A stretch of DNA of 12,493 bases, taken from NCBI GenBank assembly GCA_030690705.1, contig JAUYGE010000146.1, positions 1 through 12,493 on the forward strand, given 5' to 3'. Positions within the stretch are counted from its first letter, which is position 1. Every line of letters begins with the position of its first letter. The position numbers were made by a program, and so were the translations under genes. The notes below the pieces were generated by a model, which ran no database searches, was not told the origin of the DNA, and worked only from the letters and a program-made list of their open reading frames with translations. Source of the DNA: Dehalococcoidia bacterium. Lineage in GTDB: Bacteria; Chloroflexota; Dehalococcoidia; JAENJB01. Positions 1-7,355 of the stretch are shown piece after piece.

Positions 1-799
1 AGATGGCAGACCACTTGCCTCCCATGTTCCCGCCGACATAGGGGGCGATCACCCTGACCTTTGCCAGTGGCAGGTTGAAGAGACGGCAGAACTCGAGGCG
101 GCTGCGCATCGGCGTGGGGTCGGTGACCCACACGGTGAGTCCGCCATCCGGCTCAACCCGGGCTAGGGCGGCGTGAGGCTCCATCTGGCACGGGTGGATG
201 CGAGGAAGGACGAATCGCTGCTCCGTTATTATGTCGGCTTCTTTGAAGCCCTTCTCCATATCCCCCGTCCGCACGCGGTGATGATAGTAGATGTTGGGGA
301 AGCCGGCTTCCAGATGGAAATTGGGGGCATTCGCTTCCATCAAGATGGGGTACTTGCCGAGGTTGGGGTGAACGACGACGGGAGGGTCGGGGCGCATCGC
401 TTCCTCGGCATCGAAGATGGCGGGAAGCTCCTTGTAGTCTACAGTGATCAGGTCGAGAGCCTCTTCGGCCACTTCCAGGCTCTCTGCGGCCACGGCGGCT
501 ACGCCCTCTCCTACGAAGCGGACCGTATCCCGGGCCAGGATGTGGCGGTCGGGGACATAGCGTCCCATTCTCTCGTCGGGGACGTCTTTGCCGGTGACCA
601 CTGCCTTCACCCCGGGCAAACTCGCCGCCTGTGACGTGTCGATACGGAGGATGCTGGCGTGGGCATATGGGCTGCGCAGGACCCTGGCATGGAGCATGCG
701 CGGCAGGCTGAAGTCAGCGACGTACATGGCTTTGCCGCTTACCTTCTCGGGGCCATCCACCCGGGGGACGCTCTTGCCGACAATTGAAAGCTCAGCCAC
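1..799 (-). CDS. Xanthine dehydrogenase/aldehyde oxidase-type molybdopterin-binding subunit, N-terminal part (truncated by window edge)
   Basis: The minus strand from 799 encodes 266 residues before the window ends. The protein opens with a family-typical N-terminus (VGKSVPRVDGPEKVSGKAMY), followed by the small a/b domain (about 1-120) and the start of the large Moco domain, with QMEPHAALARVE and then a glycine-rich GGNMGGK near residues 256-262, the position of the GGxFGGK loop next to the molybdenum cofactor in this family. Such subunits hydroxylate purines, aldehydes, nicotinate, CO or similar substrates, together with FAD and 2Fe-2S subunits or domains. The substrate cannot be told from this fragment. 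The start is GTG at 799-797, chosen because AGGAGG (805-810) lies 5 nt upstream and the protein then begins just before the conserved VGKSVPR. The rest of the gene and any partner subunits lie outside the window. Family is certain; exact enzyme is not. Confidence 0.93.
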   Translation of the reverse strand, partial: MAELSIVGKSVPRVDGPEKVSGKAMYVADFSLPRMLHARVLRSPYAHASILRIDTSQAASLPGVKAVVTGKDVPDERMGRYVPDRHILARDTVRFVGEGVAAVAAESLEVAEEALDLITVDYKELPAIFDAEEAMRPDPPVVVHPNLGKYPILMEANAPNFHLEAGFPNIYYHHRVRTGDMEKGFKEADIITEQRFVLPRIHPCQMEPHAALARVEPDGGLTVWVTDPTPMRSRLEFCRLFNLPLAKVRVIAPYVGGNMGGKWSAI

Positions 800-804
800 G
801 GTAT

Positions 805-810
805 CCTCCT
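805..810 (-). promoter_or_regulatory. Ribosome binding site AGGAGG fixing the GTG start of the molybdopterin subunit
   Basis: On the minus strand AGGAGG is followed by 5 nt and then GTG (799-797). No ATG with a comparable site lies nearby, so this site decides the start. Confidence 0.8.
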
Positions 811-882
811 GTCAGTACCCCGGATGTCCTGGGGGCGGTCTTCGACGCTTCGAAGTGAGCAGCGCTTGTCTGGTGACCTGAT

Positions 883-909
883 ATTATATTCTGTGCAACG
901 GGGTGTCAA
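883..909 (-). promoter_or_regulatory. Predicted sigma-70-type promoter for the molybdopterin subunit gene
   Basis: On the minus strand there is TTGACA (909-904, perfect) and TATAAT (888-883, perfect) with a 15-nt spacer. The overlapping TAATAT (886-881) would give the standard 17-nt spacer at 4/6 match. The AT-rich block stands out from its GC-rich surroundings. Transcription would start near 875, leaving a leader of about 75 nt before the GTG at 799. It is a sequence match only, but a strong one. Confidence 0.6.
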
Positions 910-930
910 GGAACGTAAGGCCGCCTCACA

Positions 931-960
931 TTGACACTGCACAAGACAGGGTGATACATT
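931..960 (+). promoter_or_regulatory. Predicted sigma-70-type promoter for the endonuclease IV gene
   Basis: TTGACA (931-936, perfect) is followed after 18 nt by TACATT (955-960, 4/6 match). Transcription would start near 967, about 80 nt before the ATG at 1049. Its -35 box is 21 nt from the -35 box of the oppositely directed promoter at 904-909, so the two form a back-to-back pair. Confidence 0.5.
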
Positions 961-1048
961 TCGTCACGCAGTGCTCCCATGGCGGAGTGCCGGTGCGAGT
1001 CCACATGTCTTCTTATCTTATCTTCGTGAACGGTTGGTGACTGGAAAT

Positions 1049-1915
1049 ATGAGCAGACTTCTATTCGGGTGCGCCGGGGTGCCCAACAGCGCCCAGCCGA
1101 AGACCTCCATCGCCGGCATTGAGCGCGTGGCCGAGCTGGGGTTGGGCTGCATGGAACTGGAGTTCGTCCGGGGCGTGCACATGGGCGAGAAGGCGGCACT
1201 GGAGGTGAGGGATATGGCCCGAAGGTGCAAGGTCGCTCTTACTGCCCATGCCCCCTATTATGTCAATCTCAACGCCGCTGAGCCAGCCAAGATTGCGTCC
1301 AGTCAGCAGAGGATTCTGCAGACAGCCCGCATCGCCGCCCTCTGCGGCGCGGAGAGCATGGTCTTCCATGCCGGCTTCTATCTGGGAGACCCGCCGAGCG
1401 CCGTCTACGAGACGATAAAGAAGAACCTTATTCCGGTGTTGGAGCAACTCGATAAGGAAGGCAACATGATCTGGGTCAGGCCGGAGGTTACCGGCAAGCA
1501 TACGCAGTTCGGCGACCTGGAGGAGGTACTCCGCCTCAGCCGGGAATTGCCCCGGGTGGCGCCCTGTATCGACTTCGCCCACTGGCATGCCCGCACTCTT
1601 AGCTACAATTCCTACGGGGGCTTTTCATCCATGCTCAAGCGCGTGGCAGAGGCCATCGGGCCAGAATCGCTGTCTGAGGTGCACGTCCACGTGTCCGGCA
1701 TCCACTACAGCAAGGTCGGAGAGTTGAACCACTTGAACCTGAAGGAGTCCGATTTCCACTACGACGAATTGCTGCGCGCCATGCGCGACCACCGGGTCGG
1801 CGGCATGGTCATCTGCGAAAGTCCCAATCTGGAGGAGGATGCCCTGCTCCTCCAGAAAAGCTACTCTCTTCTGTCCAGCGAGGTGCGGCCGCCTGTCCCT
1901 TCGCGCGAGAACTGA
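1049..1915 (+). CDS. Endonuclease IV-type (Nfo/AP endonuclease family 2) TIM-barrel protein
   Basis: The 288-residue protein matches the usual length of deoxyribonuclease IV, which cuts 5' of abasic sites in base-excision repair using a metal cluster. Metal-ligand motifs appear in family order: AHAPYYVNL (H67), FHAGFY (H107), RPEVTGK (E146), CIDFAHWHAR (D175, H178), VHVHVSG (H214) and VICESPN (E257). The RPE-TGK and GELNHL wording resembles the archaeal-type branch rather than E. coli Nfo, and the D-R-H motif that supplies two ligands in E. coli is here L-N-H or E-L-N, so one ligand may be missing. I chose ATG at 1049, preceded by SD-like GGTGA (1036-1040); an in-frame GTG at 971 would start almost at the predicted transcription start and add 26 unrelated residues. 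The gene appears monocistronic and ends convergent with tilS. Another sugar-phosphate or isomerase TIM barrel is the alternative, less likely given the full motif set. Confidence 0.88.
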   Translation: MSRLLFGCAGVPNSAQPKTSIAGIERVAELGLGCMELEFVRGVHMGEKAALEVRDMARRCKVALTAHAPYYVNLNAAEPAKIASSQQRILQTARIAALCGAESMVFHAGFYLGDPPSAVYETIKKNLIPVLEQLDKEGNMIWVRPEVTGKHTQFGDLEEVLRLSRELPRVAPCIDFAHWHARTLSYNSYGGFSSMLKRVAEAIGPESLSEVHVHVSGIHYSKVGELNHLNLKESDFHYDELLRAMRDHRVGGMVICESPNLEEDALLLQKSYSLLSSEVRPPVPSREN

Positions 1916-2040
1916 ATCAAGGCCGGCGCTCGCTCCCGTTTCATCAGTTTGTTAAGATAGCTCTCCACCGGTACCGGCTCGGACCTGAGGCTGAGACCCC
2001 GGGACTCCCAGCATGACTTCCAGCCAGACTGGGTCAGCAA

Positions 2041-3498
2041 TTATTCCGCCAGAGAATCGTTCGTTGAAAACTCGAGGCGCAGGATGGGCTCGCCTTTATC
2101 CCGGACCTTGGCCCACTCCGCGATGCGGTAGCCTACCACCCACAGGATCCCGTCATCGGAACATACCAGAGGAATACGCTCTCTCCACATTCGCGGTATC
2201 CTGGCATCCACCATGAAGTCCTGAAGTCTCTTTGGCTGTTCCATCCCCAGAGGTTGGAACATGTCCCCGCTCCTCCGCTGCCGCACCAGCAATCTTCCTC
2301 TTACTGCGTGGGGGTCGAGATGAGCGACAAACGGAGACGCTTCGGCTTCTGACATCCGCGAGACAACAGACGCCCGCACTCTCCAGCCGTGTAGCAGCGT
2401 GGTACCCGCCAGTCCAACAGGCAGTTCACCACAGCCCAGTACCGGAAAGGGGCAGGGAAGTCTATCAGCCAGAGCGATGAGGCAGCGCTCGTAGTCTCGG
2501 TAGAAGACCAGGTTCCCCGGCAAGGACACTCTGGTGCCCGGGGGCTTGCTCAAGGCTGAGACCATCTGCTCGATGTGCCTTGCTTGAATACCCAGCGGAC
2601 TGCCCTGCAGACGCTCGAGAGCGTGGTAAAAGATAATCCTCTGAAGGGCAACGGGCAACTTGGCGAACTTCGGCAGGTCGAAGGCAATCCTTCCCTCTTC
2701 CTCGTCGGCCACTTTTGACCACCTGGACAGGGCTTGCTTCTCCACAAGAGCGTATTCGTCGCCGGCAATATCCGCCAGTTGCAGGAAGGCCTGGCTAATG
2801 TTGGGGTTGTACTTCTTGAGCAAGGGAACGAGCTCCAGCCTGATACGGTTCCTGAATAAGGCCAGCGACGAATTGGAGGAGTCCATGCGGGGTTCCAGCC
2901 CGTAGCTCAGGCAATAGGCGTAGGTCTCCTCACGCGACACCTGAAGAAGCGGCCGGATGATTGCCACAGAGGCATCTTCATAGCTTGCCCTCCAGACGCG
3001 AACGGGTCGCAGGCCCCGTAATCCTCGCGTTCCGCTGCCGCGGATGAGATGCATCAGGATAGTCTCCAAGTGGTCGTCGGCAGTGTGGCCGATGGCAACG
3101 TGAGGAGAGGAGGTTGAGGCAGCCACCTCAGCGAGGAAGCGGTAGCGTACCTCTCGCGCCGCCTCCTCAAGCGAACAGCGATGCTCCCGGCGAAAGCCTT
3201 GCACGTCCCGGCTCTCGATGGTAGCCGGCAATCCCAGTTGCTGCGCCAGCCGCGCGACATAGGCGGCATCCGCTGCTGACTCTTCTCCGCGCAGCTTGTG
3301 GTTGAGATGGGCGACGTGGAGACTGACATCCATCTCCGGCTGCAGCTGTGCCAGCAGATGAAGCAGACAGACCGAATCCGGCCCTCCAGAGACACCTACC
3401 ACCAGCTTGCCAGGCGAGACAAGCCGGTGGTGGCGAATGAAGCGCCGCACCCTTGCTGCCAGTGGGGGCTCAATTACTTTCTTCGCGGGGATTGCCAT
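2041..3498 (-). CDS. tilS: tRNA(Ile)-lysidine synthase
   Basis: TilS ligates lysine to C34 of tRNA-Ile(CAU), using ATP, so that the tRNA reads AUA and accepts isoleucine. The protein has 485 residues, near the long end for the family. The N-terminal N-type ATP-pyrophosphatase domain shows the P-loop SGGPDS (37-42), HLNHKLRG (64-71) and GHTADDHLET (137-146), followed by the HLIRGSG turn. A substrate-binding middle domain follows, and a TilS C-terminal domain from about residue 400 carries RRSGDMFQPLGM and RIPRMWRERIPLV. The ATG at 3498-3496 lies 24 nt after the stop of the histidine phosphatase gene, as the last gene of a five-gene minus-strand operon. There is no good SD at standard spacing; AAGGA is about 17 nt upstream, so translation may depend on the upstream gene. 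The family assignment is secure. Confidence 0.97.
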   Translation of the reverse strand: MAIPAKKVIEPPLAARVRRFIRHHRLVSPGKLVVGVSGGPDSVCLLHLLAQLQPEMDVSLHVAHLNHKLRGEESAADAAYVARLAQQLGLPATIESRDVQGFRREHRCSLEEAAREVRYRFLAEVAASTSSPHVAIGHTADDHLETILMHLIRGSGTRGLRGLRPVRVWRASYEDASVAIIRPLLQVSREETYAYCLSYGLEPRMDSSNSSLALFRNRIRLELVPLLKKYNPNISQAFLQLADIAGDEYALVEKQALSRWSKVADEEEGRIAFDLPKFAKLPVALQRIIFYHALERLQGSPLGIQARHIEQMVSALSKPPGTRVSLPGNLVFYRDYERCLIALADRLPCPFPVLGCGELPVGLAGTTLLHGWRVRASVVSRMSEAEASPFVAHLDPHAVRGRLLVRQRRSGDMFQPLGMEQPKRLQDFMVDARIPRMWRERIPLVCSDDGILWVVGYRIAEWAKVRDKGEPILRLEFSTNDSLAE

Positions 3499-3522
3499 CG
3501 CCCGAGTGCGGGTGATCCTTTC

Positions 3523-4125
3523 TCAGCTGACGGGCACATTGAACGATACCAGACAGGTCCTTCCGTTCTCAATGTGAAGAACGGAAGTTCCCCCCGGCTC
3601 CAGCCTTAACTTGCCCATATGGCCGAGGGGCATCTGCATCAGACTGCAAATAGCGGTTGACAGAACGAAGTAATGGCTCACGATCACCACGACGCCTTCG
3701 GTATGCCTTCTCACAATGTCCTCCACCGCCGGAGAGACCCGCTGGTTCAAGTCGGTCAGGGACTCGCCTCCCGGCAGTCTGAGGAACCCCCCGCCTTCTT
3801 CCTTCTCCACCATGTACTGGAAGAGGGACTTCCTCAATGTCTCGACCAGCACCCCTTCCAGTTCGCCCGTGTGGAGCTCTCTCAATCTCGGTTCAAGGAC
3901 AATCTCTACGGCATGGTAGCGGGCGACAGCCCGCGCCGTCTCGTAAGCGCGCTTGAGGGGACTGGAGTAAATGGCGTCTATCTTCTCTCCTCGCAAAGCC
4001 GTCGCTATGTGCACGGCCTGTTCTCTGCCACGCTCCCCGAGGTCAGTGTCACTGGCGCCTCCCTGTACCCGGTGCTCCCGATTCCAGAGGGTCTCCCCAT
4101 GCCTTACCAGGATGAGTCTCAGCAA
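3523..4125 (-). CDS. Histidine phosphatase superfamily protein (phosphoglycerate mutase-like)
   Basis: This 200-residue protein has the histidine phosphatase signature LVRHGETLWN with phospho-acceptor H9, the SSPLKRA motif (arginine near 59), LRELHTGELEG with the acid E83, and the second catalytic histidine H151 in VSHYFV. Members remove phosphate from sugars, nucleotides or cofactor precursors (for example alpha-ribazole phosphatase) or act as mutases; the sequence does not say which, and no cobalamin genes are beside it. The usual SHGG is SHYF here. The start is TTG at 4125-4123: AGGAG (4133-4137) stands 7 nt upstream and the reading begins exactly at the MLRLILVRHG strand. That SD overlaps the stop codon of the M48 protease gene, so translation of the two is probably coupled. 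Fold confident, substrate unknown. Confidence 0.93.
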   Translation of the reverse strand: MLRLILVRHGETLWNREHRVQGGASDTDLGERGREQAVHIATALRGEKIDAIYSSPLKRAYETARAVARYHAVEIVLEPRLRELHTGELEGVLVETLRKSLFQYMVEKEEGGGFLRLPGGESLTDLNQRVSPAVEDIVRRHTEGVVVIVSHYFVLSTAICSLMQMPLGHMGKLRLEPGGTSVLHIENGRTCLVSFNVPVS

Positions 4126-4132
4126 TGTCGCT

Positions 4133-4137
4133 CTCCT
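4133..4137 (-). promoter_or_regulatory. Ribosome binding site AGGAG that fixes a TTG start
   Basis: AGGAG on the minus strand is 7 nt before TTG (4125-4123) of the histidine phosphatase gene. It overlaps the TAG stop (4138-4136) of the M48 gene, which suggests termination-reinitiation coupling. Confidence 0.75.
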
Positions 4138-5269
4138 ATTTCGACTCCGTTGAATATGAATAAGTTCTGGCCTCCGCCACGCGCCGGAAGTATGGCGGGT
4201 GATCGTAGAATAGCAGCTCCACCCACCGAGGGGGCTCGGCCTCAGAGAGATTCTGGTCCGTCAGGCGGGTCATCGTGTCGACAAACGCCTGCGGCTTGCC
4301 GGTCAATTCCACGGCATACCTGTCGGCCTCCCTCTCCAGGTGTCGGCTGTATGTGTTGAACAGAGGCGCCACGAGCAGGAAGTAGGCGAAGAGGAACAGC
4401 CCCACCCAGGGCAGAGCGGCCAGGTCGCCTAATCCCTCGTAGCCCGCGAGGGGGAGCAAGGGTCTCGATATCAGCGACAGCAGATAGAATCCGGCCAGCA
4501 CTGCCATGGACTGGATGCCCATGAGTTTCCAGATGTCACCGTGGCGGTGATGTCCCAGCTCGTGGGCCAGCACCGCCTCAGTCTCATCCACCGGACCCTG
4601 CAACATAGTATCGGTGAGGGCTATGCGCCGTGTCTTTCCCAGGCCCATCAGAGCTGCGTTGGCGCCGGTGGACTTGCGGCTGAAATCGATGGCGTAGACT
4701 CCGCAGATCTTCACACCCGCCTTCCCGGCCAGATTGCTGAGCCTTTGAACGAGCTCGGCGTCCCTGAGCGGACTGAACTTGAAGAAGATGGGGAGAATGA
4801 CTATCGGCGCCAGGCCGGTCAGCAGTAAAGTAAGGAGGAACACCATCAATGCCGCCAGAAGCCACCAGATGTCAGGGAATCGCTCTACGAGCCAGTACAG
4901 TGCAATAAGCACGGCGGAGCCAATGAACAGCTCCAGGATGATGCCTTTGACCCTGTCTACCAGCCAGTCCGGCCACCCCTGGTGCAGGAGCCCGTACCGG
5001 TGTGGCAGGATGAAGTCTCCATAGAAGGTCAATGGGAAAACCAGAAGGCTGTATCCCAGCAGCATGACCATCAGACCCAGGCTCACCGCCAGCGGCATAG
5101 GTAAGACCTGAAGCTCTCTCAAGGAGAGAGACAGGCCGGTGAAGGTCATCAGGAGGAGCGAGCCCAGGGTAATGGCGGTGTCTAAAAAGAACACCTCGCG
5201 TCTCTTCCGAGCAAACTCCCTGGCTTGCCGTTGTCTTTCCGGAGAGAGGATAAGGGTGTCAGGCATCAT
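4136..5269 (-). CDS. M48 family membrane metallopeptidase, Ste24/CAAX-protease-like
   Basis: The 377-residue integral membrane zinc protease carries HELGH (236-240: zinc ligands H236 and H240, catalytic E237), the third ligand E314 in LEREADRYA and the C-terminal DHPPYFRR motif (357-363) of the Ste24 type. Hydrophobic segments lie near 32-50, 57-80, 110-127, 135-162, 250-268 and 287-304, and the N-terminal half (1-165) corresponds to the Ste24 N-terminal membrane domain with its FYGDFILPHRYGL stretch. Bacterial members are thought to act in membrane-protein quality control rather than on prenylated proteins; that role is by analogy. Two ATGs stand in tandem (5269-5267, 5266-5264) with no clear SD. 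The gene starts 9 nt after the stop of the DUF2344 gene, so coupled translation is likely. Family confident. Confidence 0.94.
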   Translation of the reverse strand: MMPDTLILSPERQRQAREFARKRREVFFLDTAITLGSLLLMTFTGLSLSLRELQVLPMPLAVSLGLMVMLLGYSLLVFPLTFYGDFILPHRYGLLHQGWPDWLVDRVKGIILELFIGSAVLIALYWLVERFPDIWWLLAALMVFLLTLLLTGLAPIVILPIFFKFSPLRDAELVQRLSNLAGKAGVKICGVYAIDFSRKSTGANAALMGLGKTRRIALTDTMLQGPVDETEAVLAHELGHHRHGDIWKLMGIQSMAVLAGFYLLSLISRPLLPLAGYEGLGDLAALPWVGLFLFAYFLLVAPLFNTYSRHLEREADRYAVELTGKPQAFVDTMTRLTDQNLSEAEPPRWVELLFYDHPPYFRRVAEARTYSYSTESK

Positions 5270-5278
5270 AGGGCTGTC

Positions 5279-5941
5279 TCAGCCTCTGGCTCCCACCTTA
5301 TCCAGGAGGAGCCGGATGCGGTGGCAACTGACGGGAGGGCGGACGAATCCCAGCGCTGCGGCTACCTGCTCCGGGCGGCCGGTCCCGCTGCTGTCGCAAC
5401 GCACCATCATCAGCATGGTGACTTTGCCGTTCTCCCACCTCACTAGCCGCAGGTCTTCCACCAGGGCTCGCAGATCATAGTGACGGACCTCCTTGTCCCG
5501 CTGGTGTTGCCATGGGAACGCTCCTGAAGCCAGGAAGGCATCGATGGCCTCCTGCAATCGGGACTGCTCCCGCTCGTCCTCCAGTTTAACCTCATACTCG
5601 GCGTGGTGCACCTGGGACTGCAAGGAAGGTGCGGTGAGTGGCACTACCCTGGCTTCCAGTATCTCGACTCCCGCAGGAAGTTGGCGGCTCACTGCCTGGG
5701 TGAATATCTGATGTGAAATGGGCCGGGTGAGGTAGACGTCGATCATCTCCGCCTCGCTGGTCACTCCTATAGGCAGGGGCGCGGCCAGAGCCAGACGGGG
5801 ATGGGCGGTAAATCCCTCGGAATATGCCAGAGGAATGCTGGCGCGCCGCAGAGCCCTCTCCCACAGACGCATCATGTCCAGATGGGAGATGAACTTCAGC
5901 TCCTCGCCGCGGCGGAACCTAAGGCGCAACCGGTGCCACAT
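5279..5941 (-). CDS. DUF2344 (TIGR03936-type, radical SAM-linked) protein
   Basis: The 220-residue protein has the family's characteristic opening: an [20 protein letters not shown] strand with SHLD at 19-22, ERALRRASIPLAYSEGFTAHPRLALAAPLPIGVTS, and a conserved acidic MIDVYL segment. DUF2344 proteins are usually encoded next to, or fused to, a B12-binding radical SAM protein; their biochemical role is unsettled. Here no radical SAM gene is adjacent: the upstream gene is a CBS/CorC transporter-like protein and the downstream one a protease. The ATG (5941-5939) lies inside the end of the upstream gene (23-nt overlap). AAGGA stands very close before it (about 2-3 nt spacing), so reinitiation is likely. 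Family assignment is good; function unknown. Confidence 0.88.
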   Translation of the reverse strand: MWHRLRLRFRRGEELKFISHLDMMRLWERALRRASIPLAYSEGFTAHPRLALAAPLPIGVTSEAEMIDVYLTRPISHQIFTQAVSRQLPAGVEILEARVVPLTAPSLQSQVHHAEYEVKLEDEREQSRLQEAIDAFLASGAFPWQHQRDKEVRHYDLRALVEDLRLVRWENGKVTMLMMVRCDSSGTGRPEQVAAALGFVRPPVSCHRIRLLLDKVGARG

Positions 5942-7175
5942 TTTCCTTGGTAACCAGGACCTTCTCTATCTTAACTCCCCGCATGTTGATGATAGCTATT
6001 CTTATGTCGTGGTACTTCACCTGCTCACCCTCCCGGGGAATACGCCCCAGCAAGGAAAGGACAAAACCGGCTACCGTCTCATACTCTCCGGGCGGCAAGC
6101 CCAGCTTCATCTGTTCGTTGACATCTTCGATACGCATGGTGCCGTCGATCTGAAAGGTTCGGTCATCGATGGCCTCGAATTCTTTGACCCTCCCTGCCAG
6201 CTCATCTCCTAGCTCGCCGACAATCTCTTCGACCAATTGAGACGAGGTCAGCATGCCGGAAAAACCGCCGTACTCGTCTACCACGGCGGCCACATGGCGG
6301 TTACTGTCGCGCATCTCCGCAAACAGCTCGCCGAGGGGTTTGGATTCAGGCACTATGAAAATGGGGCGTACCAGCTTATCGATGGCTTCCTCTTTTGTCA
6401 TCCCTTCAGCCATGGCCACAAGGACATCTTTGATGGAGAGGATGCCGGTCATACTATCGATGTTCTCATGGTAAACGGGGTAACGGGAGTGAGGGGAATG
6501 GCGATAAAGCTCCAGAAAATCTCCCAAACGGGTGCCTATCTCCAGAGAGATGACTTCGGTCCGCGGTGTCTGCACCTCACGTACCGGCCGCTCAGTGAAC
6601 TCCAGCACTCTCTGCAGCATGTCAGCTTTGGCTGGCTGGACTGTACCTTCTCCTTTCCCTGCTTCAATAAGAGCGCTGATTTCCTCTTCGCTGACCCCGT
6701 AGCTGGGAGTGACAATGGGGCCGCCGGTGACCCGCGAGGTTAGCCAGCTTATGGCAGCAACCACAGGGGAAAGCGAACCCTCAAGCAGTCGGAAAAGGCG
6801 AGCAAAGGCCGGAGCCAGCTGCTCCGGATAGCGTGCCGCAAAAGTCTTGGGGATGGCCTCGGCGAGCAGCAAAGTTGCCATCGCCACGCCCACGGTGGCG
6901 GCGACTGCTCCCCACTTCTCTCCAAGGAGGGAGATAGCCGCTATGGTGCCTACCGTCGCAGCGGCCGTTTGCACCAGGTTATTACTGAGTAAGGTAGTGG
7001 CCAGCAGGCGGTCTGGCTTCTGAGTAATCAGGTCAACCTCCTTCCAGTTAGCTTTTCCGGACTGTGCCAGATACTTCACCCGACTCCTCTGAAGAGAAAG
7101 GAAGGCCACCTCCAGGGCGCTGATGAACGCTGAGATGGCCAGAAAGAACAAGATCAGGAGAATGTATGTACTCAT
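5919..7175 (-). CDS. DUF21/CBS/CorC-HlyC domain membrane protein (hemolysin C/CorC-type, possible magnesium or cation transport)
   Basis: The 418-residue protein follows the CNNM/CorC plan. An N-terminal DUF21 membrane domain covers about 1-185, with hydrophobic stretches near 3-22, 58-84, 89-110 and 125-148 and the typical [15 protein letters not shown] after the first helix. A CBS pair covers about 200-325 ([31 protein letters not shown]), and the C-terminal transporter-associated domain about 335-412 ([20 protein letters not shown]). Relatives export Mg2+ or regulate cation transport with nucleotide sensed by the CBS domains; the old name hemolysin is historical. I chose ATG at 7175-7173 because GGAGG lies 5 nt upstream and the protein then begins at the first membrane helix; an upstream in-frame ATG at 7256 would add 27 arginine-rich, unrelated residues and would lie inside the predicted promoter. 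This is the first gene of the five-gene operon. Confidence 0.93.
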   Translation of the reverse strand: MSTYILLILFFLAISAFISALEVAFLSLQRSRVKYLAQSGKANWKEVDLITQKPDRLLATTLLSNNLVQTAAATVGTIAAISLLGEKWGAVAATVGVAMATLLLAEAIPKTFAARYPEQLAPAFARLFRLLEGSLSPVVAAISWLTSRVTGGPIVTPSYGVSEEEISALIEAGKGEGTVQPAKADMLQRVLEFTERPVREVQTPRTEVISLEIGTRLGDFLELYRHSPHSRYPVYHENIDSMTGILSIKDVLVAMAEGMTKEEAIDKLVRPIFIVPESKPLGELFAEMRDSNRHVAAVVDEYGGFSGMLTSSQLVEEIVGELGDELAGRVKEFEAIDDRTFQIDGTMRIEDVNEQMKLGLPPGEYETVAGFVLSLLGRIPREGEQVKYHDIRIAIINMRGVKIEKVLVTKENVAPVAP

Positions 7176-7251
7176 AGGTACCTCCAGGACACTCCTTCCT
7201 GCAACTTCAGTTGGCCTGCTACCTCTAATGCCCTGGTTCGGGCACCGATTC

Positions 7252-7281
7252 ATCATAGCATCGGCCTGCGGCCCTTAGCAA
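7252..7281 (-). promoter_or_regulatory. Predicted promoter of the CorC-like/DUF2344/M48/phosphatase/tilS operon
   Basis: On the minus strand TTGCTA (7281-7276, 4/6) is followed after 18 nt by TATGAT (7257-7252, 5/6), and TG one base before the -10 box gives an extended -10. Transcription would start near 7245, about 70 nt before the ATG at 7175. No other convincing promoter was seen in the short gaps between the five genes, so it may serve all of them. Confidence 0.5.
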
Positions 7282-7340
7282 ACCTGTGCTTGCTTCGCCG
7301 TCCCGTTTGGCGCGACGGAGGCAGGCGCTCCAGCACAATC

Positions 7341-7349
7341 TGCTATAAT
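7341..7349 (+). promoter_or_regulatory. Extended -10 promoter (TGCTATAAT) directly before the tsaD start codon
   Basis: TG-N-TATAAT is a perfect extended -10 element. The GTG start of tsaD begins at 7356, only 6 nt after its last base, where transcription initiation is expected. No SD fits between them. No good -35 box stands 16-18 nt upstream, which an extended -10 can tolerate. This points to a leaderless mRNA. Confidence 0.6.
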
Positions 7350-7355
7350 CCTGGC

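Noticed and set aside
173..634. Long open frame on the plus strand opposite the molybdopterin subunit gene
   Set aside because: The minus-strand protein is clearly a known family with an SD and conserved motifs; the plus frame has no recognisable domain and is a GC-rich antisense shadow.
971..1048. N-terminal extension of the endonuclease IV gene from a GTG at 971
   Set aside because: The extra 26 residues have no family similarity, no SD precedes them and the GTG would be almost at the predicted transcription start.
1965..2040. Possible terminator between the endonuclease IV gene and tilS, including the palindrome CCGGTACCGG and a loose CCCAG/CTGGG stem
   Set aside because: The palindrome has no loop, the stem is short with a long loop, and no T-run follows on either strand.
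7286..7322. Imperfect stem CCGTC...GACGG upstream of tsaD
   Set aside because: It lies upstream of the predicted transcription start, so it would not be in the tsaD mRNA, and the pairing is short.
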